The notes under the pieces were generated by a model that was not told the origin of the DNA, made no database searches, and worked only from the letters and a program-made list of their open reading frames with translations. A stretch of 64,000 bases of DNA, taken from the NCBI GenBank assembly GCA_948567375.1, contig OX419762.1, forward strand, positions 22,026,608 through 22,090,607, read 5' to 3'. Position 1 is the first letter of the stretch. Each line of letters begins with the position of its first letter. The translations under genes were made by a program, and so were the position numbers. Below, one piece after another: positions 36,250-50,200 of the stretch. Origin of the DNA: Lunularia cruciata (Eukaryota > Streptophyta > Marchantiopsida > Lunulariales > Lunulariaceae).

Positions 36250-37870
36250 TCATTAGATACTTTTAACTTGATATGTTTTTAATCCAATCCCATGCACATA
36301 TGGTGAAGGCTATCCAAGAACACAAACCAAATTCTCTTGAGGAAGAGTTGTATCATGCAAATTAAATGAAAGCTATGGAGCTTGAAATTGTAGCAATACA
36401 TCAACAACAAACATGAGAGTTGGTGGATAAACCTCTTTGTAAGAAGGAAATTTGCTACATGTAGACTTTTAAGCTCCTTAGAAATTTTGATAGATCCATG
36501 AGTAGAAACAAGGTAAAACTTCCATGAGTAACCCAAATCAATACTTATGGCAAAGGGTTATCCATTGCAATATATAATTGTTTTTGATGAGACATTCAAC
36601 CCCATTGCCAAGATATCATCAATTTATCCTCTCTCAACATTGGACACTTTAAATAAGTGGAAGCTTTATCAAAAATGTTTTCTTTAATAAAGATTTGGAC
36701 GATGAGGTCTATATGATCCAACCACTTGAATGTGAAGATCCAAAATATCCAAATATAATTTTTTTTGCTAAAAAGGTCTCTTTATGGACTTAAGCAAACT
36801 CCATGAGTTTGGGATGTCAAGATAAATTCTTGTCTCTTATCCATTAGATTTCAAGTTTGTAATTCAGATTCATTTCTGTCTTGACTACAAATTGGTGAAA
36901 ATATGGTTTTATTGATCATCTTTATTGATAATGTGATCATCATAGATAAATATCAAGATCTTATTTTGCAACTAAAAGGTAAGTTTAAGAGAGAGTTTGA
37001 CATGAAAGACTTAGGGAAGAACTCAAATACTTCTTAGATATTGAGTTCATCCAAGAAGGCAATAACCTTTGGTTACTACAATGTCAATAGTCTCTCAATA
37101 TATTTGAAAATTTTGGTATGATAACACATAAGCTTATTTCCATTTCTTTCACAACTTCTTCTTAAGTTAAGAGCCAAAGATGGTGAATTGTTGGCTGATC
37201 CAAATATGTATAAACAGCTTGTTGGACGTCTTGTTTATTTGAATCTTATTAGACCAAATCTAAAATATGATTTTGGATTGGTGAATCAATTTGTACAAGT
37301 AGCAAGGAAGCCACAATTAAGATGGTCCAAAGGATTTTACATGATGTGAAATTTACCATTCAATTTGGTCTTCACTATTCAGCTAGTGGGTTATTCATTG
37401 TGCATAGTTTTATAGATGTTAATTGGGTAGGAAGTGCTTAAGATAGAAGATTTAGACATCAGGTTATGTGTTTAACCTTAGAAGGTCTGCAATTAGATGG
37501 TTATCAACAAAACCTACAGTTGTTTTATCATGGACATGGACACAAATAGATCCAAGGGGTGCTACTAATACTACATGTGATCAAATTTGGATATAAATCT
37601 TAGTTATATAAATATTTAAAATAACAATAAATTTTATAAAAAAATTATAAAAAATACAAGCTCATGACCTTATAATCTTTTCTTTATATATATAATATCA
37701 GATTTGCAATATATTCCTATTGGTCCACAACTTGTTGATATTTTCATCAAAGCTTTACTTAGAGATAAATTTAAATATTTCAAATCTCATCTAAATGTAA
37801 ATAATGTTGATGTTAGCTTGAGAGAGATTGTTAATAGAGTATCGCAAGCTAATATTCCTAGCTGGTAGTG
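36250..37870 (+). pseudogene. Ty1/copia RT-RNase H remnant
   Basis: Read across many stops and shifts on the + strand. EELYHANxMKAMELEIVAIH corresponds to the start of copia RT. KRSLYGLKQTP at about 36772-36804 is the diagnostic copia motif. FIDNVIII near 36921-36945 is where YVDD is normal (second Asp changed to Asn). Then come KREFDMKDLGK, GELLADPNMYKQLVGRLVYL and PNLKYDFGLVNQFV at about 37170-37300, and an RNase H end PIGPQLVDIFIKALLRDKFK near 37710-37780. About 145 bp of AT-rich sequence interrupts RNase H near 37560-37700. No LTRs were identified. Confidence 0.82.
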
Positions 37871-38217
37871 CATAGATGAATTTAAATCTTTAATGACCAC
37901 TTTAAGTTCATGGTGAAAAGAGACTCAATACCCTTTTCAACTTTCCTCTTCATCTCTACTATATTATATAAGAGCACAGTCTATCTAATTGTTTGTTTTG
38001 GCTTGGATATAATGTCATGCATGAGATGATAATCCATCTACATCCATCTATTTGTCCATTTGGTCCAAGCCATCTAAACCCTTTGTTTGTTCATCTATCT
38101 ATTGGTCTGCCTTCACGGGTCCACTTTCACTAACATGGGTTTACCACACTCTCTCAGTCCGTGAAGGTGGACCATGTCAAGGATGATGAGGCACACAATA
38201 AATTATCGGATATCCAT
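37871..38217. other. Spacer between copia remnant and Helitron
   Basis: Contains several CCATCTA words (38026-38110) and an inverted pair TTCACGGGTCCAC / GTGAAGGTGGACC near 38113-38172 that could form a hairpin. No coding signal. Confidence 0.35.
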
Positions 38218-41200
38218 TTTTGGAAGTGTATTGACAAACATTTCTACTTAGATGATATTTCTAGGTTTGGACTTTGTGAATTTTAGCTATATAGCAATTT
38301 GTATTAGTTGTACTTCTTCCTAAGGTTAAAAGGTACAGCTAACCTCCAAAGCTTGCAACTTTAGGTCTTGATAAAAGAATATGCCTTATTTGTAGAAGTC
38401 TATTTTTGAAAGTGTATTGATAGACTTTTCTAATGAGATTTCTAGGGTTTGGGCTTTTAATTTTCTGCTTTCCTTTTTGTGAGAGTCCCTTTCTACAAGA
38501 ATCCAACTAGTAGACTAACAATAGAAAGAAATGGTTTTTAGTGTATAAAGTTTTTGAGCTTTGATTAGTGATGGTTTTGGTTCTTGATTATGGACAATAC
38601 TACTAATCAAAGGATTGGTAAGTTAAGAAGTCTCTTGAGTTGAGGTGAGGAAAATTGCATGGGTGGAGAAAATTTGCCTCTAGGGTGTGAATAGAGAAAG
38701 ATCTAGAGCTAATTGTGGATGGAAGAGGTTATGAGAGTGAGATTATCATTGACTTGTGGTTGTGTCTATTTGTAGAGAGTGAAGGGTTGAGGAAATATGG
38801 TGATAATAATAAGTACATCACATCTCAATTGTCTGTAGAGATGTAAGGAGGAGGACACTAGTTGTTAGAAGGATTAGGCAAGAGAATTATTCTCAACAAT
38901 GTAGTGCTATAGCATTCTCAAAAAGATAGAAAGACACACCATCTAATATGTTCTTTAATCTTTGCTCAAAATATCTCCCAAGGAAATGAGCATGCAAGTA
39001 GAATTTTGGTTTTCTTTTCTCCAAATGTTCTTTTGCACTTCATTTGCAACTTTGTGAATTTTAGCTATGAAGTAATATGTGTTATTGATATTTCTTCCCA
39101 GGGTTAAAAGGCACACCTAACCTCCTAAGATTGCATTTTTAGGTCTTAATACTCTTAAAAACAAGTGGGGATCTTCCTCTAAAATAAAGATATGATACAC
39201 TAAGCCATTGCATTAGTTACTAGAAGAGATGATTTAGTAGGGAGTGATTACATGGCTGGTAGATTTGTTGGAGCAAAATGGTGAGGATAGATATTTTTTC
39301 ATTGCATGCTAAGAATTCTAGATTCTACACGTAGTAGATGACTAAATCTCAAACTTTGCAAAAGCAAAATATGCTCTCTTATCAAGGAAGAACTTTAATC
39401 TCAGTATACCAAAATTGTTACATACATTGGGTCCTAGAATTTTCTAGCAATCAGGTCTTATGCATTCACTTATGCAAAGATGATGGAAGTAGCAAAGGTG
39501 AATATTATCAGCTTCAATGTCCCTATGTCAAGGTATTGTTGCCTTTGTGTCCTTAGAATTATGCCATTTAGAAGTCTCATTGGAGTCCAAATATTATGTT
39601 GCCATGAAGACATGAGTTTCTAATTTTATAATAATCAAACATATGGATAATGTCTACAATTCATACTTAAGGATTCCAAAATGAGATTTTGTTGGTATCA
39701 TAGTTCATTCAATTTCCTTTCTACCTGACAAGCATTTGAAGGTTGTTATGCCTTCTATTCAAGAGGAAACTACTCAAGCCCGTATAAATAGACTAGCCCA
39801 AGAATGACATACTAGATGCATAGATGTTGAGCACAAAGCAAACAATGCAAGCAATCAAAGAAGGCATGGAACATAAAATCAAAGATCAAATGATGGATCT
39901 CATGGCCGCCTAACATATCTAGCAAACATTGGAAGAGGTAATAGTTGTCAAGAGAATGATCATCTAGGATGTCAAGGAGCACGTGCTACAATCCCAATTT
40001 TCTATTGGCATGTTTTGTGGTTGATGATATGGCTTATAGCATTTGACATCTACTTCAACAAATGAATATTCATTGTGGTGCCTATTGTACTTCACATTAG
40101 CTAGAAGAGCATATCATTGGAAGAGGCTCAACAAAGGCCAACTCACTATTCACTATGTGTTTGATCAAGAGTAAGATGACCTTCCATTGCTTATGGTGCC
40201 TCTTGAGCTATTGTGATACTTGCTGCAAGAAGACATACAAGAAGCAAAGAGCTTTAGAGATTTCATCCAAGCATACAAAAATAATTTGGCATTCATATCT
40301 TTAGGAGCAAATAATGATAAATGTTTTGCCCAAGCAAAAATAACACCCTCCAACTTCAAGGCGCATTGTATCATAGAATGGGTAGCCTTTTGCCAATAGA
40401 AGGGGAGAATTGCAAGTTTGTGCATTGTATATTATGGATAACCATGTTGCTGTGATGGTTAATGGCTACTTTCAAAACTCTAAACTCTAGACTTTCAATA
40501 CAATGGAGTCATTCCGGAATTGTTACAAGAGCACAAACTTTATGTACAACTTTTTAAAAGTGTTTGTGAATGATTGATAGAGCAACAAACAATGGATTTG
40601 GGACTACATCTGTTGACTTTGTGATTTCAAGATCACTGTAGATATAACACTCCCACATCAAATGTGGTTGGTGTGATCATAGTAGTGATGACCATGATGG
40701 TAGTAGGTCAAATTGGGATGTTATTGTCAAGAAGATGAATGGACCTCTTTGATGGACCTTAGCTTTTCAATCTACATATTTGTCCACTACGTTAAATATT
40801 TTTCTTTCTTGACAACCATCAAGGATGGTCTTTGAACATTCCATTGAGAGACTTTGAATGCAAAGGTACAAAGTTTGCAAAAGTGGATCCAAATTCTCTA
40901 AGAGGCAAGGGCGGATCCAAGAGAGTAAAGCAGATGCAATTTTATGCATACATGCTTCACCTCTGAAATGATCACAACTACATCTTTTTGTAGGCTACTT
41001 GCTACAACAATACATGTAGATGCATGGGTATACATTGAACAAAACTACTTTTAGTGGAGTGGTGGATGCATTGAATGTTAGCAATCATGATTTTGCCCAA
41101 CTTGGCTAGATTTTCATCTTGCCATCATCTTTTATAGGAGGCATGTGTCAAATGAATTAGTGCTATTAGGATACTATTGCCAATTTTTGCATGTTTGGAC

Positions 41201-42999
41201 ACACCATATCTTTTTGTGACCTTCACTTATGACCCAAATGACATGACACACCTAAAATTTGAGTATATAGCAAATGACCGGTTGGATTTAGTTGGCCATG
41301 TATTTAACTTAAAATTCCAAGAGGTGATAGTAAATTTCAAGGACTGCAAAGTGTTTGGCAAGGTGCTTGGTTACATTGGGGTGAATGAATTTCAAAGAGA
41401 GGCTTACCACACATGCACATCTTACCAACTCTTGATGTGCAATCAAAATTGAGGACTACAAACAATATCAACTCAACATTGTCTATGAAACTCTAGATCC
41501 AATAACTCATCCCAATGCATAAGATAGTGATTCTTTCTTGGTGCAAGGGGTCTATGGCATGCAAAAGCCAAATTCCACTTGTATGGAGAATGGTATATAC
41601 CTTTGCAATTTTTCCAAAGAGACATGTATGAATAGGGATGACTGTCCCTTTTATAGGAGGGAAGATGATAGGCACTTCTTTGTTGACAGCAAATATAATC
41701 AATTTGACAACTGATGGAATGTATTGCACAACCTATATTTAGTGAAAAAGTACAATGCTCAAATTAATGTCAAGGTGAGCTATCTATACCAAGTAAGTTC
41801 TTTGTATCTCTAGCTATATTTCTATTTAAAGATCAACTTAATTTTTTCCAATCAAAGTGTTTAGGTAGGTAAACATAAAAATACAAAATTAACCATATAT
41901 AAACAAGAATATGTACATACTATTTTAATACCTAATGTATGATCTAGCTTTTTAGTTGGAATTTATAATTGCAGTTCCCAATGAGGAGGTTTTTTACATC
42001 TATATTTTCAAAATAATATTTGATCAAAAAATCAATTAGTGAAAGAAGAAAATTGATGTCCTTGGTTGTGATTTAAGATAGAAGTTGCACATCCTCAATG
42101 TTTTCCCTAGTTCCTGATTTTTCCACATAGTGTTGATTTTGTCACTAAGGACAAGTCACTAGGACAAACCTCACAAGAAATCAAAGTGAATTTCAAGTAA
42201 TAAGGCAGATTTTTTATGCCACTAAGGATTGCTAGAATTGGAATCATAATATATTATAATAGAGTAAGATCATAGATTATGTATATAATATCTTGATACT
42301 TGATGTAAAATCTAGATTTGTTGTTGGAATTTACATTTTGGTCCCTCCATGAGGGTTTTTATATTTATATTTTCAGAATAAAACTTTGATCAGAAAATCA
42401 ATTAATGAAAGAGAATTCAGATCCTTGGTTATGATTTAGAGTAGAGGTTGCATATTATTTGGTTATTCATAGGTCTGCCATCCAATAATGGCCATCCTTT
42501 ACTAGCTTTAAATCTTCAAAACTAATATGTCATTGATTGATAGATGCATTCATCAATCACTACCATGAAATACATTTTTAAATGTGTAAAAAAGTTATAA
42601 TTGCACTATGGTGGTCCTACAAAATATCAATGAGATTCAAAAAAAATCAATGCTTGCTATGTCTTTGTGCTTGAGTTTATGTGGAGGGTACTTGGGTTCC
42701 CAATGCATAATGGATATCAAAAAATTCAATGTTTGTATGTTCATCCACCCAATGAATAGCATGTGATATTTAATGTGGATGAGAATTTAGCATACAACTT
42801 TAATGCAAATTGAGGTAGGAAAAAAACTTTGATAGAGTGGTTTAGTGTCAAACCAAACAATTCCATCTGCAAGAGAGACATCTTTCTTGGGCTTCTTGTT
42901 TCACATGGTAATTATAGAAGAAATGGGTAATCCAAACAACTCCTTGCAACATATGACAAGTTTTTGGACAATTACAACTTGCTATAGTCTTCATTTCCA
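38218..42999 (+). mobile_element. Helitron remnant, plus-strand arm of a giant inverted repeat
   Basis: Sequence from about 38393 to 42999 is matched in reverse by 43054 to about 61.2 kb once later insertions are removed. A short deletion derivative precedes it: 38218-38275 repeats the element's left end (SSSS-free text GGAAGTGTATTGA) and 38276-38385 repeats an internal block found again at 39052-39166. The coding content is the Helitron Rep/helicase-like N-terminal region. The PIF1-type helicase part is absent. An A-rich duplicated block (about 41940-42100 and 42300-42460) lies in an intron-like gap. Confidence 0.8.
40180..42860 (+). pseudogene. Helitron Rep (Helitron_like_N) remnant
   Basis: Successive frames give SFRDFIQAYKNNLAFISLGA; VIPELLQEHKLYVQLFK; IFILPSSFIGG; then TPYLFVTFTYDPND, NDRLDLVGHVFNLKF and VFGKVLGYIGVNEFQ at 41177-41395. 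The catalytic HUH motif follows in the next frame (GLPHMHIL at 41401-41424). Next are NSTCMENGIY and CPFYRREDDRHF, LVKKYNAQINVKVSYLYQ to about 41790, an intron-like gap, and GGY/FPMHNGY-type and IEWF segments to about 42845. This is the order of the rolling-circle replication initiator of Helitrons, which nicks and joins DNA ends with a Tyr near the HUH site. Stops and shifts; inactive. Confidence 0.85.
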
Positions 43000-43053
43000 G
43001 GGAGGAAATCCAAGCAAATCTATCCATTCTGGAGCAGCTCAACAACAACATTG

Positions 43054-46000
43054 TGGCAAATAAAGATGATTGAAAGTTGTAATCATCCATCAACTTTTCA
43101 TAAGTTGCAAGGAGTTGTGCAACTAGACTCAATGCTAAACTATGAATCTACTCCTTTGATGGTTGCTCTAATCCATTCTTTTTCAATTGATGCTTGCAAT
43201 TGTTTGATAAATTTTCACAAAACTGCTCCCATACTTATCAAATGTCTATTTGCAGTCCATACATTAAGAAGGTTACAAAAATCAAATGGAGGTGAGTATC
43301 TAGTTGCAGCTTCACAAAGGCATTTCTCCTACTCCTTGTCATGCTCATAGAGTCCACATGTAACAAAAATAGCCATGAAAGTATCAAAGATTACACCTTC
43401 CAAAGTACGTAGGTCTTGAAATGATGTTGCACCTTTCACCATCATGAATTATGTACAGGAAGAAGTATCTCTCACTTGACAATGGATGGATAAAGAAAAG
43501 ATGACCTATTGCAAATTCCCTCTTTAAGATTGCACATTTTTTTCCACAACTACCATGTGAAGCAAGAAGGAAAGTTCAAGTAAGATATATCTCTTGAAAG
43601 TAGAATTGTTTGATTTGCTACAAACCATTCCATCAAATTTATTTTGCTACCTTGATCTGCATTAAAAATGTCTTCCAAATTCTCATCCATATTAAAATGT
43701 CACATGCTGCTCATTAGGTAGATGAACCCATAAACATTAGATTTTTTGAAATCCATCATGCATTTGAAACCCAAATAACACTTCCATGCCACCTTAGACG
43801 TAGAGACATAGTGAACATTGATATATGTTGAATCTCATTGGTATTTTATAAGATCAGAATCATGGAATTGTAGCTTATGTAGACATATTTAAAAATATAT
43901 TTCACAGCATTGATTGATTAATATATCTATCAATCAATGATTTATTAATTTTGGAGAACTAAATGCATTAAGGGATTGCCATTATTGGAGTGAAAACTTA
44001 TAAACAACCAAATACTATGCAACTTCTATGTTAAATCATAACCAAGTGCTTGCTATTTTTTCTTTCCCTAGTTGATTTTTTTGTCAAAGTTTCATTTTGA
44101 AAATATAAAAGGTTTGAAACCTACTCATTTAGAACTAAAATTGTAAATTCTAACTAAAAATTCTAGATTTAGCATAAATACTAAGGTTTCATGTACAAAG
44201 TCTATGATATAAATATAATATATATATAGTTAATCATGTGTGTTTATGTTTCCTTACCAAGAAAATTTGATTAAAAAATTTAAGTTGATCTTCAAATAAC
44301 AATATAGATAAAGATACAAATAAGTACCTAATATTGGTAGCTAATCTCAATATTAATATGCACATCATACTTTGTTACTAAATATAGGTTATGTAATACA
44401 ATCCATCAATTGTCAATTTAATGATCCTTGTTATAAAAAAGGAAGTGCACATCATTCCCTCTCCTATACACGGGGTAGTCATTCCTATCTGCACATATCT
44501 CTTTGGCAGTATTGCAAAGGTACCACTTGGTACAATTATCATCCTCCATGCAAGGGGCATTTGGATTTTTGTAATACCAAGAGCTAGCCATATGATCTAG
44601 ATGTGAAATTTGGTTTGGTAACATCTAGAATGATGTTATACATGATGGTCAAAATAGATCAGATAGAAGTATCACCAAAAGAGTACTTCTACTAATAGAG
44701 CAGAAACCAAAATAGACTTGAGAACCTTAGAATCAATAGCTAGATATATGATTTAAAGGTGAGAATTGGTTTGGTAACATCTGGAAGGATGTTACACATG
44801 ATGGACTAAATAGATCAGAAAGAGATATCACCAAAAAGGGACTTCTACTAATAGAGTAGGAACCAAAATATGCCTGAAATCTTTGGAGGCAATTTTGGAG
44901 GCCTAAACAGATGAATTAGGCCTCAAAAATGTGCAAAGTTTCCCGCCCTAACAAGGAGAGGCTGGCCTTCCCTCCCCCCTAGGTTTTCTTGTCAAGATTT
45001 TTCCAACAATACCTTACATGATTCTAAGACTCCTACAGAAATATTCTCTAAAAGCTTCCCTTTGGTCAAAGCTGGTTTGACCAACCAGATAGGACCTAGA
45101 CCAACATGTCACCCATCCAAGTAAGTAATCCAAGGGTGGAGCTTGCTGACATGTCACCTATCTGTGTGCTTAATCCTATGGTGGAGCTTCCTTGGAAGAG
45201 ATCCTCTTTGTCTATATAATAAAGAGAAGGTGCTCCTTTGGGGCACCAAATGTTGAGTGTGTAATTTGTGTTTCTCTCTCTTCTCTTGTCCTTGGAGTAT
45301 TATAATTTTGATATTGTCAGGTTGTGCACCAAGCAACATTTCATTGTCTCATATGCATTGGGGTAAGTGATTGGATCTAGAAGCTTGGTTGAGAATGTTG
45401 AGTTGATATTGTCTAAAGTCAATATTAATTTTGACTGCTCATCAAGGATAACTAGGATATGCATGTGCAATAGGCTTCAATTGTAAAATTCAATCACCCA
45501 AGTGTACCCAAGCACCTTGCCAAACACTTTTTGGTCCTTGAATTCTACCATTAGCTCTTCGAATTTCAAGTTAAATACATAAACAACTAAATCCAACTAG
45601 TCTTTAGCTATTTGCTTGAGTTCTACTTTTGTTGTGATCTTAGGTCATTTTGGTTTATAGATGAAAGTCAAAAAAAAAAAAAAATTTATGCAAACATGCA
45701 CATATTGGCCATGTGATCCTGATAGTGTTGATTTATTTGATGCTTACTTCTTGTAAAAGATGATGGCTAGATGAACATCTAGCCAATTTGAGTTGCATTA
45801 TGGTCTCTAAAATTCAAGGCATCTACCACTCCGCTATAAAGTTCACATTGCAAGTCCTTTTATTGTCCTTCATGAACTCAAGTGGTCATATTCAATGTAT
45901 GCCCATGCATCTACCATGCATTTTTATAGTAAGCGGCATGCATAGAAGATGTAGGTGTGGCAATTATGTGGATGAAGCAAGTACGCATAAAATTGCATCT

Positions 46001-46419
46001 ACATTAGTCTCCTTGATATGTCTTTGCCTTTGAGAGAAATTAGGTCCACTTTTTCAAACTCCATATCTTTGCATTCAAAGTCTCTCAATGGGATGTTCAA
46101 AGAACATCCTTGATAATTGTCAAGAAAGAGAAGCACATAATGTTGTGGTGAACATGTAGAGTGCAAAGAGATGGCACAATCAAAGAGATCTATTGAGATG
46201 ACCCATTCAACCTCATGACAACAATTTCCCAATTTTACATGCTACCATCATGGCAATTGCCAACCATGATCGCGCCAACCTCATCTAATATGATGAGAGT
46301 GTTGTATCTGCGATAATCTTGACATCACAAAGCTAACAGAAGTTCAAACTCCATTGTTGGTTGCTCTATCAATCATTCATGAACACTTTAAAAATTTGTG
46401 TGTGAGGGTTTTGCTCTTG
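43054..46419 (-). mobile_element. Helitron remnant, minus-strand arm, inner part
   Basis: Read on the minus strand, resuming from 59243: VLLFLDNYQGCSLNIPLRDF (near 46150), LDLVVYVFNLKFEEL and VFGKVLGYTWVIEF (45520-45640). The HUH motif LLHMHILVILDEQ is at about 45440-45475. Then NAPCMEDDNCTKWYLCNTA and YPVYRRGNDVHFL (44430-44550, after the solo LTR), LPNEQHV near 43700, and ATSFQDLRTLEGVIFDTF at about 43370-43430. This arm keeps some 400 bp (about 43130-43540) missing from the plus arm. It is interrupted by a solo LTR (44570-45304) and by the B element (46420-59242, duplication TCTTG/TATTG). Confidence 0.85.
44570..45304 (+). repeat. Solo LTR of family B in the Helitron arm (735 bp)
   Basis: TGTAATACC ... 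GGAGTATTATA, flanked by a perfect duplication ATTTT (44565-44569 and 45305-45309). It is in sense orientation on the + strand, with TATA box TATATAAT at 45213-45220 ahead of AAAGAGAAGG. Most similar to the solo LTR at 33988. It splits the Helitron Rep frame between two readable halves. Confidence 0.93.
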
Positions 46420-46918
46420 TGAAATCTCCCAAGGATAGGAGACCTTAAGAGAAACACAAAGTTTTACATTCAATACTCCGATGCCCCAAAGGAGCACCTT
46501 GTCTTTATTATATAGCAAAGAGTATCTCCTCAAAGGAAGTTCCACCCTTGGATCAATACATGGATCGGTGACAAAGCAATGAGATCTACCCTTATATTAG
46601 TTGCATACATGGGTGACAAATTGTTTTTGATCCTATCTGGTTGGTCAAACAAGCTTTGACCAGAGGGGATCTTTAGGGAATCTTCCTATAGGAATCTCCA
46701 ACTTGCATGAGTGAGGTACCATTGGAAAGCTCTTGATGAGACAAATAGGGTAGGAGGAAAGGACAACATTTTCTCTCCTTGGAGAAAAAAATCTGTACAT
46801 TTTTTAGGCCTAATTTATCTATTTAGGCCTCAAAAATTGGCTCAAGTTTAGACTATTTTTAGCTCTTGCCCTATTAGTAGTACTTTCTTGATGATACCTC
46901 TATCTGATCTACTTAGTC

Positions 46919-46953
<35 letters not shown>

Positions 46954-47190
46954 GATCATTATCTATAATATCCTTCCAGATGTTACCAAACCAATTTTTA
47001 TCTCTGGATAACATGTTTAGCTATTGATATTACATTTCCAAGATGTTTTTGGCTCTTGCTCTATAAGTACAAGTACTCTTTTGGTGACACCTCTATCTGA
47101 TCTACCTAGCCCATCATATCTAACATCCTTCTAGATATTACTAAGCTAATTTTCATATGCAAAGATAATATTCTAGCTATTGGTATTACA
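46420..47190 (-). repeat. Family B element 3' LTR (771 bp)
   Basis: Begins TGAAATCTCCCAAGG (TGTAATCTTCCAAGG in its partner), ends TTGGTATTACA. Contains a TTA trinucleotide run (46921-46953) absent from the other LTR, so it expanded after insertion. Confidence 0.92.
46921..46953. repeat. TTA trinucleotide microsatellite inside LTR
   Basis: Eleven TTA units within the family-B 3' LTR. Confidence 0.95.
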
Positions 47191-47205
47191 ATCCTCCTCC
47201 TTTCA

Positions 47206-50200
47206 AGATGGAACGTCCTCATTGCAAAGTTGTTGCTCAAAAGATCTCATTAACACCGGTGCAATGGTCAAGTTGGCTACTGGCTCCCATGTTGCCTCAT
47301 ATAGTAGGTAACCTTTCTAATGTACAAGATAGCCCACAGATGGATAGTGGGTACTACAAATGCATTTTTGGAGAATATGTTTGACTTTGCATTCCTCCAT
47401 GTAATCAATGAGTATTAGACAAGGTCAAATTTCTTGTATGGAAGAAAAGTGGAGCAGTTGGGGTGCATATCTGCATAGTAAGGAAACATGGAAGATTGGA
47501 TGGATCTTCATGTGTGGTAGTAGCTTGAGGTGATAGGCCACTACGTCAAGTTGATGAAGGATAGGAAAAGGCCTAATAAAACAACATTTGAGCTTGTGAG
47601 GGCCAACTAATGTGAGGTTGGTTGTTGATAGCTAGACTTGATCACCAATGTTGAACTCCATGTGCTAGCAATGTGCATTAGCATATTGTTTTTGTCAATT
47701 TTGGGCAATCTACAACTTGTGTTTGGTGTTCTCCACTCCTTGTTGGATTTGGGAAACAAATATGTTGATGACATCCACCTTGGTATCCACCAGGCGGATC
47801 TTCATCAAGCTCAAAGGTGTGAATGGATGCTCTCCATACATGAGGAAGAATGGTGTGGCATGGGTGGATGTATTCACTAAATTGTTCTACACAAATTCCA
47901 CCAATGGGAGTAAGGTATCCCACCTTTCTTGCTCCTCTAGGGTGAAACCATGGAGCATATCTCCAATAATGTAATTAGCCCACTTTGTATTTTCATTGGT
48001 CTATGGATGGTAAGTTATGGATATGACCAATTTGGTTTTGAAGAAACCAAGGAGTGTTATCCAAAACAAATTGGTGAATTGAGTGCCTCTATCAATGATG
48101 AGCACTCGAGACAATCCATGGTGAGAAAATATTGCATCTATGGATATTGAGCTAATTGTGGAGCAATTCTTCCTTGGTGGTAGGATGCACATGAATCATT
48201 TTGCTGAATTGGTCAATAAAGACTATAATGGAGTCAAACCTTGAAGTGGTCTTTGGCAATTTGCAAACCATATCCATGCTTACTTGTTCCCAACATTGTG
48301 TAGGAGTAGGAAGGGGTTGAGGGAATCATGTGGGAGCTTGATTAGAAGCTTTATTTTGTTCATAGAGTAGATAGCTTTGAATAAACTCTATCACATTGTT
48401 GCTCATCTTGAGCCAATAGTAATGGCGGTTGGCTATATCCAAGGGTCTTGTCCACTCCAACATGACTAGATATGGCAGAATCATGACATTCTGCTAGGGT
48501 GGTGGTTCTAATGTTCATGTCATTTGGAATCTATAACTTGCCATCACAAAAAGTGAGTTTTGGGGTACTGGTGACGCCTTTGGATGATCAAGCTTCTATA
48601 ATCTATGGGTTAGTTTTTGTAGTAGTAAGAATCCTTGGCCAAAATTCATGGTTCATCTTGACCTATACTACCATATTGTTTGCCATATGCATTTGGGTAA
48701 ATGGATCTGCAAGTTGCTTCTTGCCTTCCACATATGTGATTGTCATGTTGAACCTTTGTCTCCACTCTGCCTACAAATTTTTTTGATGAGATTGATCTTT
48801 CTCTGTCTTGAGGTAGACTAGAGGTTTGTGGTCTATCTCAACTATAAAAGCCTTCTCATAAAGATAGTGCTTCCAATGCTTGGACAATGGCCAACTCTTC
48901 TTGTTTGGTGGTATGATAGTTGTATTTTTCCAAAAAAAAAATTTGCATATTTCTCTCTCTTGAGAGAAATATGCAAGTGGGAGCCATCTGTCATACCACT
49001 CTTGTTGTCAAATTGATCTTATAGCTACACTTGATGCATCTATAGCTAACTTGATTGACCATTTTGAGTCATACTATTTCAAGATTGATGCATGTAGTAA
49101 TGCAACTTTTAGTTCTTGAGAGACCAATTCTTATGTGGTTCCATGCATCCACTTCTTCCCCTTGCCAAGTAGCATTGTTAGAGGCTATGCCACCTTGAAG
49201 AAGTCCTTGACAAATCAATGATAAAACTCCAAGAAACTCTTGAGTTAAGTCTGATCTTTTGGAGCACTCCATTTTTGAATGACCTCTATTTTATCTACTA
49301 ACACCTTGATAGCTTTTGCACTTACTCTATGCCCAAAGTGGTCTACTCAGACTTGCCAAACTTGCACTTTGAGATTTTAGCATACAACTAATTCTATCAT
49401 AGAATCTGGAGAACTTCTCACAGATGTTGCTTGTGTTTTATCATTGTCCTATTATAGACAAGGATGCCATCTAGGAAAATGATAATAGATTTTTCCAAGT
49501 ATGGAATAAATATATTATTCATCAAACTCATGAAATTGGTCAGTGTGTTGGTGAGGCCAAATGGCATCACCAGGTACTCAAGTTACCATACCGTGTTTGA
49601 AAGGCAAATTTATGGATGTCTTTCTTTGCAATTTGGATTTGGTTGTAATCGCTTTGCAAATCAAGTTTGGTGAAGTATTTTGCCCCATTGAGTTGATCAA
49701 ACAGGTCATCCATGCAAAGTTAGGGGTATATGTTCTTCATCATCTATTGATTTAGCCTCGATAATCAATGCACATGCGCATTGTATGGTTTTTTTTTCAC
49801 AAGCAAGACAAGAGCCCTATATGGTGGTATGTTAGGGTGGATAAACCCTTTTTACAACATATCCTGAATTTGAGCCTTACACTGCTTCAACTCATGAGGT
49901 GATAGACAATATGGGGCTTTACAAGGAGGTGTCTTCCCAATAATTATCTCAATCTTATGATCTACTCTCCTTTTTGGTGGTAATCCTAAGGGTAAGTCAT
50001 CTGAGAAGACATCTTGAAACTCATTGACCACATCTTTTAATTTCTTAGAAACTTGTCTACCGAGTTGTGCACTCTAGACTTCTCTTCTTAGGCCCATGAA
50101 ACATCTATTTGTCTTATAGATAGCTATTGTCCCTATGACATAGAGAGGTAATTCTTGCTTGTGTACCCTCTCTTTAATCCCAACAATCTTCTATTGGCAA

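Noticed and set aside
44378-44624. Short Cys-containing frames as small secreted proteins
   Set aside because: They match the NSPCM...YPLYRR segment of Helitron Rep in the minus arm.
48001-48192. 63-codon minus-strand frame as an independent small gene
   Set aside because: It is the second-Asp part of the family B integrase core (DRGTQFTNLFW).
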